Below, in pieces: positions 40,837-50,153 of a DNA stretch of 64,000 bases (its first letter is position 1; each line of letters starts with the position of its first letter). The position numbers and the translations under genes are program-made. A model generated the notes under the pieces. It saw only the letters and a program-made list of their open reading frames with translations, was not told the origin of the DNA and did no database searches. This DNA is from Hymenobacter lucidus (GTDB lineage: Bacteria; Bacteroidota; Bacteroidia; Cytophagales; Hymenobacteraceae): assembly GCF_020447265.1 (NCBI RefSeq), contig NZ_JAJADR010000011.1, forward strand, positions 1 to 64,000, given 5' to 3'.

Positions 40837-41433
40837 TTAGCCAATGCCGATACCCAGCTTTTCCAGCTCTTCCCATACGCGGTGCACCGGTAGGCCCATC
40901 ACGTTGAAGTAGGATCCTTCCAGCCGGGTCACGGCTACCATGCCAATCCAGTCCTGGGCTCCGTAGGCACCGGCCTTGTCGAGGGGCTGGTAGGTGTGCA
41001 CGTAAAACTCGATTTCGGCCGGGGTGAGGCTGCGGAAATGCACCCGGGTCTGGTCGGAGAAAACAGTGCGCTGGCCGTTGCCGCCGAGCAGGCACACGCC
41101 GGTATACACGTCGTGGGCGCGGCCCTGCAGGCGGGTGAGCATGGCGCGCGCCTCGGCCTCGTCGGCGGGCTTGTTCAGCACGTCGTCTTCCAGGCACACG
41201 ATGGTATCGGCCGTAAGCACCACCTCGTCGGGGGCCAGGCCGGCGCGGTAGGCCTCAGCTTTGTGGGCGGCCAGATACTCGGCTACTTCGGCCCGCTTAA
41301 GGTGGTCGGGGAAGCTTTCGTCCACTTCCTGCAGGCGCACCTCGTAGCGCAGGCCTAGGTCGGTGAGCAGCTGCCGGCGGCGGGGCGAGTTAGAGGCCAG
41401 TACCAGGCGCAAGGTGGGGGGCGTAGAAAGCAT
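40837..41433 (-). CDS. maf: Maf family nucleotide pyrophosphatase
   Basis: House-cleaning nucleoside triphosphate pyrophosphatase of 198 residues, cytosolic; Maf proteins hydrolyse dTTP, UTP or modified nucleotides. The phosphate-binding N-terminus is LVLASNSPRRRQLL, and the catalytic acid is in VVLTADTIV (Asp75). DKAGAYGAQDWIGM and YFNVMGLPV complete the family pattern. The ATG at 41433 lies inside the end of the upstream DUF1015 gene, overlapping by 44 bp, which implies translational coupling. The pair and pdxH form a minus-strand cluster. Confidence 0.93.
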   Translation of the reverse strand: MLSTPPTLRLVLASNSPRRRQLLTDLGLRYEVRLQEVDESFPDHLKRAEVAEYLAAHKAEAYRAGLAPDEVVLTADTIVCLEDDVLNKPADEAEARAMLTRLQGRAHDVYTGVCLLGGNGQRTVFSDQTRVHFRSLTPAEIEFYVHTYQPLDKAGAYGAQDWIGMVAVTRLEGSYFNVMGLPVHRVWEELEKLGIGIG

Positions 41434-42721
41434 TGTCGTGTTCGTCGTCGCGGATGGAGGTAAAGAGGAAGCCCCCGATAGTTTTGGGGTAGAAAAAGGT
41501 GGATTTGGGCGGCATGACGGCCCCCGAGTGGCACACGCGCTCCACTTCGTCCATTGTCACCTCATTCACGATAAGCGCGGCGCGGGCTTCCTGCCGGTCT
41601 ACGCGGGTGAGGCACTCGGAGAAGTTGCGCACGTAGGCCACGCCCGGCCACGCGCGCTGCGCATCCGGCCCGATGATGCCCAGGGCTTTTTCCAGCACGA
41701 AGAAGTGCAGCACCGTCAAATCCAGGGCCTTTACCTCGGCCGTTGTGTCCCAGTTGAGCTGCTCGTGTACCTCGGGCCGCAGGCGCAGCTTGTAGGCCTG
41801 CCCGCCGATATACAGCCCAAAAGCCCACTGCTTGCCGGCAATCAGCTCGGGCAAATCGTAGGCGTCGTCCTTGGGCACCACCGTGAAATAGGGCTCCAGC
41901 CGCGCCAGAAAATCCGCGTCGCTCAGGCCCGCGGGCAGCTCCAGCAGCAGCCGGTGGGTGGGCAGAATCCGCAGGTCGTCGGCGGCGGCGTTGGTCAGGT
42001 ACATCAAATGAAAATGCCACGGCTCCCGACCCGAGTTCTCCGGCTCGGCAGCCATGCGGGCCTGCCGGTAGGCCAGGGAGCCTTCGTAGCGGTGGTGCCC
42101 ATCGGCCAGAATAACCTCGCGCCGGACCAGCACCTCCTGAAACCGCCGGATAATGGCGGCATCCTGAATCACGGCCAGCACGTCGCGGGCGCCCTGGTAG
42201 TCTTCCTCAGTCTGGTAAAGCGGGTCGCGCATGGCCTCGTCGAGGTAGCGCTCCAGCTCGAAGTCTTCGTCGCGGTAGAGGCCGTGGGTGGCGCTGGTCT
42301 GGAACTGGGTGCGGGCCAGCAGTTCGGCGCGGTCATTCACGGCGGCGGGCAGCGTATTTTCGTGGCGCAGCACCACGTTTTCGGCCCAGTCGTAGGCCCG
42401 GATGTGGCACATGAAGCCCTTGCGGCAATACTCGTGCTGACTGCCCGGCAGCCGGAAATACTGGTAGTAGGCGTAAATGCCCGGCATTTCATCCTGGCGC
42501 AGCACGCCCGAGCTTTGCCACTCCGCAAGGCGCACCAACGCCGCGCCGGCCGCATCCTCACCGCGCGGCACCGACAAATGAATGCTGTTAAGCGGGTTGC
42601 GGTAGAGCGCCTCGCGCTGCTTCTGCGACACGACGTCGAACAAGGGCGAAACGTAGTCGTCGATGTGGGCGCTCAGCTCAGCATTATAGCGCCAGCCGCG
42701 CACGGGTTGAATTTCAGCCAA
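41390..42721 (-). CDS. DUF1015 family protein
   Basis: Cytosolic protein of 443 residues in the DUF1015 family, named from IQPVRGWRYNAE at the N-terminus, VSPLFDVVSQKQREALYRNPLNSIHLSVPRGE, the central ILADGHHRYEGSLAYR, and WPGVAYVRNFSECLTRVDRQEARAALIV. The HHRYE motif is nearly invariant in the family, whose biochemical function is not known; members often lie near serine biosynthesis genes. The start is a TTG at 42721, with no better in-frame start upstream. Its 3' end overlaps maf by 44 bp. Confidence 0.88.
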   Translation of the reverse strand: MAEIQPVRGWRYNAELSAHIDDYVSPLFDVVSQKQREALYRNPLNSIHLSVPRGEDAAGAALVRLAEWQSSGVLRQDEMPGIYAYYQYFRLPGSQHEYCRKGFMCHIRAYDWAENVVLRHENTLPAAVNDRAELLARTQFQTSATHGLYRDEDFELERYLDEAMRDPLYQTEEDYQGARDVLAVIQDAAIIRRFQEVLVRREVILADGHHRYEGSLAYRQARMAAEPENSGREPWHFHLMYLTNAAADDLRILPTHRLLLELPAGLSDADFLARLEPYFTVVPKDDAYDLPELIAGKQWAFGLYIGGQAYKLRLRPEVHEQLNWDTTAEVKALDLTVLHFFVLEKALGIIGPDAQRAWPGVAYVRNFSECLTRVDRQEARAALIVNEVTMDEVERVCHSGAVMPPKSTFFYPKTIGGFLFTSIRDDEHDNAFYAPHLAPGTGL

Positions 42722-42760
42722 GGTCAGAGAGTAAATTATTTAACATCTATCAAGTAACAG

Positions 42761-42845
42761 TTAACATTTATCGGGGCACATTCAACACCTCTACGCAGGC
42801 CATGCATTAGCGCCTGCGTCAGAAATGATAGAGGATAAATGTTAA
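42761..42845. repeat. Nested inverted repeat between pdxH and the DUF1015 gene
   Basis: Outer arms TTAACATTTATC (42761-42772) and GATAAATGTTAA (42834-42845) are perfect 12-bp complements. An inner hairpin, ACGCAGGC (42793-42800) and GCCTGCGT (42812-42819), sits between CCTCT and AGAGG flanks. No long T-run follows. It may be a terminator or processing signal between co-directional genes. Confidence 0.55.
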
Positions 42846-42859
42846 TTGATAAATGAGAA

Positions 42860-43510
42860 TCAAGGGGCCAGACGGCTCAGCGTCCAGCCCTGGCCGGCGC
42901 GCTCGTACACAATCCGGTCGTGGAGGCGGGAGGGGCGGCCCTGCCAGAACTCGACCCGCTCGGGCCGCACAATGTAGCCACCCCAGTGCGCAGGGCGGGG
43001 CAGTGGGTCCTGGCCTTCGTAGCGCTGCTCAATGGCCTTTTCCTGCGCTTCCAGCTCCTCGCGGTTGCCGATAATCTGGCTTTGGGGCGAGGCCCAGGCC
43101 CCGATCTGGCTGCCGCGCGGCCGGCTCTGAAAGTAGGCGTCCGATAGTTCCGCCGGTGCTTTTTCCACCCGGCCTTCCACGCGCACCTGCCGCTCCAGCC
43201 CGGGCCAGAAGAAGGTGAGGGCGGCCAGGGGCCGCTCGCTCAGGTCGTGGCCTTTGCGGCTGTCGTAGTTGGTATAAAACAGAAACCCCGCGTCGTCGGG
43301 CAACCCTTTCAGCAGCACCACCCGGGCCGAGGGCTGGCCGGCCGCATTCACCGTCGAGACGGTCATGGCCGTGGGCTCGTCGAGGTGGGCGCTCAAGGCC
43401 TCATCGAGCCACTGCCGGAATTGCAGCACGGCATCGGCCTGCACGTCGGCTTCCGAGAGGGTACGCTGGGCGTAGGTCTGGCGCAGGTCGGCTAATTGTT
43501 GATCCTTCAT
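42860..43510 (-). CDS. pdxH: Pyridoxamine 5'-phosphate oxidase
   Basis: FMN-dependent oxidase of 216 residues that makes pyridoxal 5'-phosphate from pyridoxamine or pyridoxine 5'-phosphate; cytosolic. Family marks: QADAVLQFRQWLDEAL, EPTAMTVSTVNAAGQPSARVVLLKG (FMN site), FYTNYDSRKGHDL, YFQSRPRGSQIGAWAS, and the C-terminal VEFWQGRPSRLHDRIVYER with the phosphate-binding arginines. The start at 43510 (MKDQQLADLR) fits the family length; the extension to 43579 is dropped. It heads the minus-strand pdxH-DUF1015-maf cluster. Confidence 0.94.
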   Translation of the reverse strand: MKDQQLADLRQTYAQRTLSEADVQADAVLQFRQWLDEALSAHLDEPTAMTVSTVNAAGQPSARVVLLKGLPDDAGFLFYTNYDSRKGHDLSERPLAALTFFWPGLERQVRVEGRVEKAPAELSDAYFQSRPRGSQIGAWASPQSQIIGNREELEAQEKAIEQRYEGQDPLPRPAHWGGYIVRPERVEFWQGRPSRLHDRIVYERAGQGWTLSRLAP

Positions 43511-43759
43511 AAGAGTAGAAAACCGCAAAACAGTAGATTGCCGTGGCTTTAGAGGCGCAAGGTAGTATATTGACCGCACCCTTGGGAACCCGACACCGCC
43601 CCGGTAGCGTAAGGGAAAAGCAGAAACCCCGCAGCTGCCCCGCCAACCGGCCCGGTAGCTTGTTCAGCCTTGGCTTCAGCCGTGTTCAGCAGTCGGCGCT
43701 TTTACGGAGGCGTCCTTTCAGTGGTCTTCAGCGTATCGTTCACTCGTCAATTTCTTCTC

Positions 43760-44326
43760 ATGCCTCGGCTACGCGACAGTAGTTTATTGATTTCGCAGCC
43801 CTTCCTGGGCGACCCGAACTTCGAGCGGACGGTGGTCCTGATGTGCCGCCACTCGGAGGAAGAAGGCTCGTTCGGGCTGGTGCTCAACCGCCCCTCCAAC
43901 CTGCTGCTCGGCGACGTGCTGGAGCTGCCCGGCGGTGATGCCTCGCCCGCGGCCCGCCTGCCGCTGGGCCTGGGCGGCCCCGTGTATCCCGATACGCTGC
44001 ACTACCTACACCGCCGTGCCGATGTGCCCAATGCCACCAGTCTGGGCCAGGAGGTGTACTGGGGCGGCGATTTTCAGGTAGTGCTGGGTTTGCTGCTCAG
44101 CGGCGAGCTGGGCCCCGACGATATCCGCCTCTACGCCGGCTATTCGGGCTGGACGGCGGGCCAGCTGGAGGAGGAAGTGAAGGAAAATGTTTGGATTGTC
44201 CACCCCAATGCTGCCGGGAAAGTATTTACTTTGGATAATGATGCCTTCTGGCAGGCCATTTTGCGGGAAAAAGGTGGCCGCTTCCGGGTTCTGTCCAACT
44301 ACCCCTCCGACCCCCGCCTAAATTAG
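43760..44326 (+). CDS. yqgE: YqgE/AlgH family protein
   Basis: Cytosolic protein of 188 residues in the UPF0301/YqgE family. Signature segments are LISQPFLGDPNFERTVVLMCRHSEEEGSFGLVLNRPS at ~9-45, the LGGPV block, and ELGPDDIRLYAGYSGWTAGQLEEEV. The family is widespread but its biochemical role is unsettled; AlgH links to alginate regulation in Pseudomonas. The start at 43760 (MPRLRDSSLL) sits just before the first conserved strand. A longer frame from 43670 has no family support. Confidence 0.92.
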   Translation: MPRLRDSSLLISQPFLGDPNFERTVVLMCRHSEEEGSFGLVLNRPSNLLLGDVLELPGGDASPAARLPLGLGGPVYPDTLHYLHRRADVPNATSLGQEVYWGGDFQVVLGLLLSGELGPDDIRLYAGYSGWTAGQLEEEVKENVWIVHPNAAGKVFTLDNDAFWQAILREKGGRFRVLSNYPSDPRLN

Positions 44327-44391
44327 CTTTTGCTTTCTTCGCTGCCGGGCCACCCATCCTTTCCTTTGGGCCCGGCCTTTTCCTCTGACTT

Positions 44392-46881
44392 ATGTTACCT
44401 GAAAACGAGAATTCCGCCCCCAACAGCTCCGATGCTTCTTCGGAGTCGCCGATGAGCATTCTGGAGCGTCGCCTGGCCGAAATCCAGGCCAAGCAGAATC
44501 CGGCCGATGCTGCCGCCACGCCACCTGCTGCGCCGGCTGCAGCTCCCAACGAGCCCGCGCCTGCACCAACTGCCCCGGTGGCTTCTACCACCACCAACGA
44601 AATCACCGAGCGCCCCGCCCAGGGTACCCCACCCGTAGCCGATGCCCCCGCGGGCGCCGGCACTACCGAGCCCACGGCCGCCGCTACCGAAGCCGCTGCC
44701 GAAACCACGGCCACGCTGAAGGCCGGTGAGGCAGCCGATATTTCGGAGCCTCTGGCCCGCGCCGAAAGCCACTACGGTCACGATAACCCCGGCGTGCAGT
44801 CGGCCGAAGCCGCAGTGGCTGAAACGGCCGCCAGCGCGCCTGCTGCTCCAGCGCCCAGTGCCACCACTGCGGAAGCTGAAGCGCTGACCGTACCAGCCGA
44901 AACCACGACGGAAGAAACTCCCGCAGCGGTTGCGCCGATAGCCGAATCGACACCAACTGCACCGGAGCCGGTAACGGCCGTAAACGAGCCGGTAGTAGCC
45001 CTGGAAACCGCCGCCGATATTGAAAACGCCCCGGCTGAGTTAGCCGCCCTGCCCACGTCGGCCAACGACTCGGCAGCCGAAGCGGCGCAGGCCGCTGAGG
45101 CTGCCCACAGCCCGGCCGCCGAGGAAGAGGAGGAGTACGTGCCCGAAATTCCGGTGCCCGACTTCACCACGCTCGATTTGCCCGCGCAGGCTTCACACCT
45201 GCTGGCGCTGTTGCAGCGCCCCGATGCCCGCCAGAACCGCAAGCAGATCTTTGACCTGTACCGCCAGTATGAAACCGGTATCAACGCCGACCGCAACGCG
45301 GCCCGGCAGCGCTTTACCGAAGGAGGCAGCGAGGCTGATGATTTTGCCTACACCGGTCCCGAAGGCCACGCTGAGTTGACCAAAGCCCTGCAGGAGTTCC
45401 GCGACAGTCGGGCTAAGGATGCCCGCGCCGAGGACGAGCAGCGCGCCAAAAATCTGGCCCACAAGCAGTATTTGCTTTCGCAGCTGCGCCAACTGGTGGA
45501 GTCGGCCGAAACCAAGGATAGCTCCATCCGCATCAAAGCGCTGCAGAGCGACTGGAAAGCTACCGGTGCCGTGCCCCAGAAAGACGCTCAGGAAATCTGG
45601 AACAGCTACCACGCCCTGCTCGATATCTATTATAATAACCGCGGCCTGTTCTTCGAAATGAAGGAATTGGACCGTCGGCGCAACCTTGAAGCCAAGGAAG
45701 CCCTGATTGGGCGGGCCGAAGCGTTGGCCAACCAGCCCAGCATCAACAAGGCGCTGCAGGAGCTGCGCCAGCTGCATGAGGAGTGGAAGCACATCGGTCC
45801 GGTGGCTAACGAGCAGCGCGACGCCATCTGGAACCGCTTCCTGCAGGCATCGGAGAAAGTACACGACCGGAAGAAGGAATTCCTGAACGTGCGCTCGACG
45901 CAGGAAAATGCCAATCTGACCCGCAAAACCGCGTTGTTGGAGCAAATTCGACCGTTTGCCGAATTCCAGACAGAGCGCGTGAACGAGTGGCGCGCCAAAA
46001 CCGACGAGCTGCAGAAGTTGAAAGAGGAGTGGGATGCCGCCGGCCTCGTGCCCCGCGACAAAGCCGAGCAGCTCAACAAGCAGTTCTGGTCGGCCTACAA
46101 AGGCTTTTTCCAGCGCAAAAACCAGTTCTTCAAGTCGCTCGACGAAGAGAAAAACGCCAATCTGCAGCGCAAGCTGGAGCTGTGCGAACAGGCCGAAGCC
46201 GCGCTGCAAAACCCAAATTGGGAAGAAGGCCGCGAAATTGTGATTCGCCTGCAAAAGGACTGGAAGCTGATTGGCCGCGTGCCCGAGAAGCAGTCGGACA
46301 AGGTATGGAACCGTTTCCGCACGGCCTGCGACTCATTCTTCGAGCGCAAAAACGAGGAAGCTAAGCAGCGGGTACAACAGGCTCAGCAAGTGTCGCAGGA
46401 GCAGGCTACCCACCTCGACCGGGTAGCCGAAGCCGTAGCGGCCCTTTCTGCCGATGCCCCCGGCACCCTGGAAGGCTTCCGTCAGCACGTGGAAGAATGG
46501 CGTGCCTTCGATAGCGCCTCAGCCGGTCCACGTGGTTCCAATGAGCGCGCCGAGGAGAAATTCCAGACCCTGATGGGCAACTATCTGGATGCCGTGCCGG
46601 GCCTTTCGTACGCCGACCGGACCGATCTGCTGTTTCAGCTGCAGGTTGAGCGGCTCAAGTCCAGCCCCGATTCGCAGCAGGCTTTGTACCGCAAGGAGCA
46701 GGCACTGCGCCGCGAGATTAACGAGCTGGAAAACGACATTGCCACCTTACAGACTAACCTTGAGTTCTTTGCGCGGTCGAAGAATGCCAGCCAGCTGCGC
46801 GAAGAGTACCAGGGCCGTATTGAGGAAGCGAAAGGCCGCATTGACGGACTGAAAAAACAATTGAAAATTATTCGCGCATAG
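44392..46881 (+). CDS. DUF349 domain-containing protein
   Basis: Large protein of 829 residues with two distinct halves. The first ~250 residues are Ala/Glu/Pro/Thr-rich and low in complexity, probably disordered. The second half (from ~280) holds at least four DUF349 units, each with a 'W...G.vp......lw..F....d.f..rk' signature: WKATGAVPQKDAQEIWNSYH, WKHIGPVANEQRDAIWNRFL, WDAAGLVPRDKAEQLNKQFW and WKLIGRVPEKQSDKVWNRFR. A coiled coil ends the chain. DUF349 proteins are cytosolic with unknown function. No signal peptide is present. A tRNA-Thr gene follows at 46924. Confidence 0.88.
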   Translation: MLPENENSAPNSSDASSESPMSILERRLAEIQAKQNPADAAATPPAAPAAAPNEPAPAPTAPVASTTTNEITERPAQGTPPVADAPAGAGTTEPTAAATEAAAETTATLKAGEAADISEPLARAESHYGHDNPGVQSAEAAVAETAASAPAAPAPSATTAEAEALTVPAETTTEETPAAVAPIAESTPTAPEPVTAVNEPVVALETAADIENAPAELAALPTSANDSAAEAAQAAEAAHSPAAEEEEEYVPEIPVPDFTTLDLPAQASHLLALLQRPDARQNRKQIFDLYRQYETGINADRNAARQRFTEGGSEADDFAYTGPEGHAELTKALQEFRDSRAKDARAEDEQRAKNLAHKQYLLSQLRQLVESAETKDSSIRIKALQSDWKATGAVPQKDAQEIWNSYHALLDIYYNNRGLFFEMKELDRRRNLEAKEALIGRAEALANQPSINKALQELRQLHEEWKHIGPVANEQRDAIWNRFLQASEKVHDRKKEFLNVRSTQENANLTRKTALLEQIRPFAEFQTERVNEWRAKTDELQKLKEEWDAAGLVPRDKAEQLNKQFWSAYKGFFQRKNQFFKSLDEEKNANLQRKLELCEQAEAALQNPNWEEGREIVIRLQKDWKLIGRVPEKQSDKVWNRFRTACDSFFERKNEEAKQRVQQAQQVSQEQATHLDRVAEAVAALSADAPGTLEGFRQHVEEWRAFDSASAGPRGSNERAEEKFQTLMGNYLDAVPGLSYADRTDLLFQLQVERLKSSPDSQQALYRKEQALRREINELENDIATLQTNLEFFARSKNASQLREEYQGRIEEAKGRIDGLKKQLKIIRA

Positions 46882-46923
46882 TTTGGGAATTGTGGTGGAA
46901 GCACTAGTTTTGCACCACAATTC

Positions 46924-46996
<73 letters not shown>

Positions 46997-47011
46997 CAAA
47001 TTGCTTCGAAG

Positions 47012-47047
47012 CCCCTTGTAAATCACGTATTTACAAGGGGTTTTTTG
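47012..47047 (+). terminator. Terminator after tRNA-Thr
   Basis: CCCCTTGTAAAT and ATTTACAAGGGG form a perfect 12-bp stem with a 5-nt loop, followed by TTTTTT. It ends the tRNA transcript. Confidence 0.92.
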
Positions 47048-47267
47048 TTGGTGTGTCCGCCAGTGCGCTTGTTTCGGCACAGCCCTGAAGTATCGGTCAG
47101 TTATTATGCGAAGGATAAGGTGTGGAAGGCGGGAGGGAAGAGAGGTACTAGCATGCGGGTTTGACGTCTGTAGCAGCGTCTGCGTTGTTGCTGACAAGCC
47201 TACCACCGCAAAGGTGGTACGGTGTTTGGCTAACGGCTCTTATCTACTTACCCACTCTCTCTTCACA

Positions 47268-47726
47268 ATGAAAAACTTCCTTCAAAATGCCTCGGCCACT
47301 TTCACCATTGTTTTGCTTCTGGCAGGCTCCACTAGCCTGCAGGCACAGAACCGGATAGATGGCACTAACTTGGTTCAACAGGGCAACGGCGCATATGTCC
47401 AAAAGACGGATCGTGCGCTCTGCATAGGTAATAGTTTGCTAGGTATTCCAAGTATTCCAGCCAATGGCTGCGTGAATATGACCCAGGAGAAGTTTATGTT
47501 TACACCCTCGGGGCATGCAATGGCCGTCTGGACAGCGACGCTTCCGGAGGCGCAACGCCCAGCTCAGCGCGTTGTGTTTAATTCAACATGGACGGAAACC
47601 AATAGTGACGGCGTTACGCGCACCTATACCAACGTAACTGTTACGGAGCCGAACGGTTCGGTAAAGCTGACGATGAATGACAAGGAAAACGGCAAAGGCA
47701 AAATGAAAGCTAAAGGCAAGAAATAA
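47268..47726 (+). CDS. Small secreted hypothetical protein
   Basis: Exported protein of 152 residues with signal peptide MKNFLQNASATFTIVLLLAGSTSLQAQ. The mature part has two cysteines (ALCIGNS and NGCVNM), a beta-rich middle (QRVVFNSTWTETNSDGVTRTYTNVTVTEPNG) and a lysine-rich tail (KENGKGKMKAKGKK). No family is recognised. The start at 47268 was chosen for the signal peptide; the frame is open to 47106 but the extension is cysteine- and arginine-rich and unlikely to be translated. Sequence is less GC-rich than the housekeeping genes upstream. Confidence 0.7.
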   Translation: MKNFLQNASATFTIVLLLAGSTSLQAQNRIDGTNLVQQGNGAYVQKTDRALCIGNSLLGIPSIPANGCVNMTQEKFMFTPSGHAMAVWTATLPEAQRPAQRVVFNSTWTETNSDGVTRTYTNVTVTEPNGSVKLTMNDKENGKGKMKAKGKK

Positions 47727-47743
47727 CAAGCACTATTATCAAG

Positions 47744-47777
47744 AAAAGCCCCGACCATCTGGCCGGGGCTTTTTTTA
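47744..47777 (+). terminator. Terminator after the secreted hypothetical gene
   Basis: AAAAGCCCCG and CGGGGCTTTT form a 10-bp stem around a short loop, with TTTTT continuing after it, 17 bp past the stop codon. Confidence 0.88.
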
Positions 47778-48468
47778 TGAGTTACAGCTACTACTTAAAG
47801 CGTCTCAATTTCCTCAGGCTTTATTTTTAGCGCTTGTAATCGGCTTGCTTTATTACTGATAGCCTGCTGGGATGCGTACCAAATAAGCTGAATTCTGGTA
47901 CGTAGCTCGTTACTTCCTCGGGAACTATGCTAATTTATTCTGTGGAGTAAATCCATGTGCCACAGAGTATTAAAGTCGGTAGTTGTTTCGATGACAGGGT
48001 GTTATTTATGGCTATTGGTAGAATGATAACATACGAAAAAGTCTTGGCTTGCGCTGCCGGTTCAATAACTACTATAATTACGGATGAGCTGGGCTTCCCG
48101 TTCAATAACAGCCAGCTAAAGATTCGTTTGTGAGCATGCTTTTGAGCGAATGTCTTACACAGATAATTAATACAGATGCACTATACTTGCTTGTTACTGT
48201 TGTTATGATGCCCATGTTTTTTTGGACAAAAGGCACGGAAATAATTTTCTCATCAGCGCCGGTCCAAAGCAGCCCGGCACTATGCAGCCAGCAGCCGTTT
48301 CTACCGATTATCTGGCGCTTATAGGCCTACTTAGTCTATTGGCTACCTTATAATAAGCCGGGGCCTATCTGCCTGATTCCCTTTCAAAGAGCTGTTCAGC
48401 TTTTCAATGACGGGCAGTGTTTTTATATTCGTATAGCTTAATACTCGCACCCTTATCCTGAAGATCAA
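47778..48468. other. AT-rich gene-poor stretch
   Basis: About 690 bp without a convincing gene. Two short frames exist: 48008-48133 (41 codons, MAIGRMITYEKVLACAAGS...) and 48130-48324 (64 codons, hydrophobic, MSMLLSECLTQII...). They overlap by 4 bp in different frames, which could be a broken gene, but neither shows a known family or a clear start signal. The base composition is lower in GC than the rest of the window. Confidence 0.4.
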
Positions 48469-48711
48469 ATGATTATTCCTGCCTGGGTTGCCACTATAGT
48501 TAAGGCCTTTACTGCCTTTCTCGAAGCCGAAAGCCAGCAGCCTCCCTATCCCTTCGATGATAGTGAAGGAGAAACGATATGGAGAGAGTGGGACGATAAT
48601 CATCAAGGCTCCCTACGCCAACTTGCTGAAGCCAAGCAAATTCTTAAGGAATCGGAGCAACGGCAGCCCAAGACATCATTAGAAAGCCCCGACTTATACA
48701 GGAGCTTTTAG
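48469..48711 (+). CDS. Small hypothetical protein
   Basis: Possible 80-residue cytosolic protein: MIIPAWVATIVKAFTAFLEA, then an acidic, charged stretch (DDSEGETIWREWDDNHQGSLRQLAEAKQILKESEQRQ). The mix of a hydrophobic N-terminus and a charged helical C-terminus looks like a real protein rather than random sequence, but no family, promoter or ribosome-binding site supports it. A terminator 160 bp downstream at 48872 fits a plus-strand transcript here. Confidence 0.4.
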   Translation: MIIPAWVATIVKAFTAFLEAESQQPPYPFDDSEGETIWREWDDNHQGSLRQLAEAKQILKESEQRQPKTSLESPDLYRSF

Positions 48712-48871
48712 CTTTTTCACTAACGTCAGTCAAGCCTGCTTTCGGCTTCAGAGCTAGTAGTCGACAGGGTGCACTACGGAAAAGCTGCTGATTAGCCGCT
48801 GAATGAATTACGAAGGGCCATAATACCGGAACAACTTTGTGACCTTACCAGGTAGTTTGCACCTCCAAATA

Positions 48872-48907
48872 AAAAAAGTCCCGACAGCAAGGCCGGGACT
48901 TTTTTTA
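48872..48907. terminator. Bidirectional terminator
   Basis: AAAAAAAGTCCCG and CGGGACTTTTTTT form a near-perfect stem (with CC/GG extension) and have A- and T-runs on both ends. It sits between a plus-strand small ORF and a minus-strand lipoprotein gene and would stop both. Confidence 0.88.
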
Positions 48908-48964
48908 CTCAAAGCTCCTCAGAAGAAAACCCGTTGATTAGGTGGAGGTATTCCGGAAATACGC

Positions 48965-49429
48965 TTATTTAATATCCTTGGTATTTACGGTGAGCGTCAT
49001 CGTGGCACCCACTCCGCTTTTATAGTTGCCGGGGTTGGCAAGGAAGGTTTTATCCATTATAACTTCGCCCTGCACCTTTCCATCTACCACGAGCTGAGCA
49101 CCTAGAAACGTGTCTTTGTTGACCGTAGCTGGCTTCGTGGGAACAGTCAGGGTGACAACCAGCGTCTGAGCATCCTTGTAAGTAAGCGTCTTGCTGGTAG
49201 TGCCCTTAGCGTAAGGATCAGGGGTTTGCATAGCCTGCTGCCAATCGAGGCCACTGGTGGCCGATAAGTCCAGAGAAGCAACAGGAGCCACCGACTCCAG
49301 GCCAAGCATAGCGTATTCTACCCAGGCAGTATGCGCATCCGTGGGAGGATTGGGTGCCGGATCGGGAGTCGAATCTTTACTGCAGGCAGATATGAGCGCC
49401 AGCAGAGGCAGGGCATAAATTCGTTTCAT
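48965..49429 (-). CDS. Hypothetical lipoprotein
   Basis: Predicted lipoprotein of 154 residues: MKRIYALPLLALISACSKDST has a lipobox LISAC, and a Pro/Asp linker follows. The rest is a beta-rich domain (TLTYKDAQTLVVTLTVPTKPATVNKDTFLGAQLVVDGKVQGEVIMDKTF) that resembles small extracellular beta-sandwiches, but no named family is recognised. The start at 49429 was chosen because it opens the lipoprotein leader. It is a single gene with its own terminator on the 3' side. Confidence 0.72.
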   Translation of the reverse strand: MKRIYALPLLALISACSKDSTPDPAPNPPTDAHTAWVEYAMLGLESVAPVASLDLSATSGLDWQQAMQTPDPYAKGTTSKTLTYKDAQTLVVTLTVPTKPATVNKDTFLGAQLVVDGKVQGEVIMDKTFLANPGNYKSGVGATMTLTVNTKDIK

Positions 49430-49790
49430 AAGGGAAGTTAAGGATTGTTTTTGGGCTCCCTCTAAAATAGTAACAGAAAGCACCCGGTGGCAAGAGGAAA
49501 AACAGCAGCTACCAGAATTAAATTCCAACCCAATAGCTCTATGATAGGTAGTATGCAGCTAGTAGATGAGAAGATTAGTTGGGAAAGTAGAGCAGGGGTA
49601 ACGAACTTCTGTAGGGGCTGTTGCGGTGGGTCACTTGCTGTTCTTACCGGGTCGGCTAATAAAATAAGAACACAATAATTCATCTTGGGTCAGCCTAGGA
49701 ATTCGGGCTTTAGCAGCAAATGGGACGCGGCAAAAGGTATAGTTGATTAATTCTCTAGCTACATAATATAAAAAAGCTTTTTAAAATTAA
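49430..49790. other. Intergenic region without a supported gene
   Basis: This divergent gap has an AT-rich right half. A short plus frame at 49487-49678 exists, but its composition and lack of any start signal do not support a gene. The promoter at 49791-49820 begins right after it. Confidence 0.35.
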
Positions 49791-49820
49791 TTGAAAACGA
49801 AAATGAATCTGTTACGTTTG
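49791..49820 (+). promoter_or_regulatory. Consensus Bacteroidota promoter
   Basis: TTG at 49791-49793, exactly 19 bp of spacer and TACGTTTG at 49813-49820: a perfect fit to TTG-N19-TAnnTTTG recognised by the Bacteroidota housekeeping sigma factor. It lies in a strongly AT-rich segment 57 bp before the small DNA-binding protein gene, giving a leader of about 50 nt. High expression is expected. Confidence 0.85.
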
Positions 49821-49876
49821 CGGCAGAGTCGATTAACAATTGACTCTGCTTTCATTCACCCTTAAAAAACATCAGC

Positions 49877-50128
49877 ATGGCATTAGATTTCAGCCAATTC
49901 GAAGAGGTTCTCAAGGCTGCTAAAAACAGCGAGGTCGTAAAGAAAGATTTGCGCAAGGCACTGCGGGGTGTTTCCTCTGCTATTAATGCTCTGAGCCAAG
50001 CTGTTGCCGAGATGGAAACTGTACTGGCTGATGATTATCAACCAGCTGCCAAAGTGCGCAAGCCCCGCGTAACCAATCCCAATGGTGCTAAGCGCGGCCG
50101 TAAGCCCAAAGCGGCTGCCACTGAGTAA
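49877..50128 (+). CDS. Small protein with a basic histone-like tail
   Basis: An 83-residue protein. Residues 1-50 form an amphipathic helical region (FSQFEEVLKAAKNSEVVKKDLRKALRGVSSAINALSQAVAEME), and the tail is basic and proline/alanine-rich with an AT-hook-like GRKPK preceded by KRGR, as in histone-H1-like and nucleoid proteins. It has a consensus promoter and a perfect 21-bp terminator, so it is a stand-alone, probably well-expressed gene. DNA or RNA binding is inferred from the tail; no family is named with confidence. Confidence 0.8.
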   Translation: MALDFSQFEEVLKAAKNSEVVKKDLRKALRGVSSAINALSQAVAEMETVLADDYQPAAKVRKPRVTNPNGAKRGRKPKAAATE

Positions 50129-50153
50129 AACGCAGCAGGAGAATTATTTTTCT

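Noticed and set aside
41363..42757. Plus-strand frame of 464 codons
   Set aside because: Antisense of the DUF1015 gene; that gene has clear family motifs on the minus strand.
43565..43700. Second cobalamin-like riboswitch (GGTAGCGTAAGGG and CAGCTGCCCCGCC)
   Set aside because: The segment lacks the AGTCAGGAGACCTGCC B12 box and the CTACTGTAA core, so it is not supported as a riboswitch.
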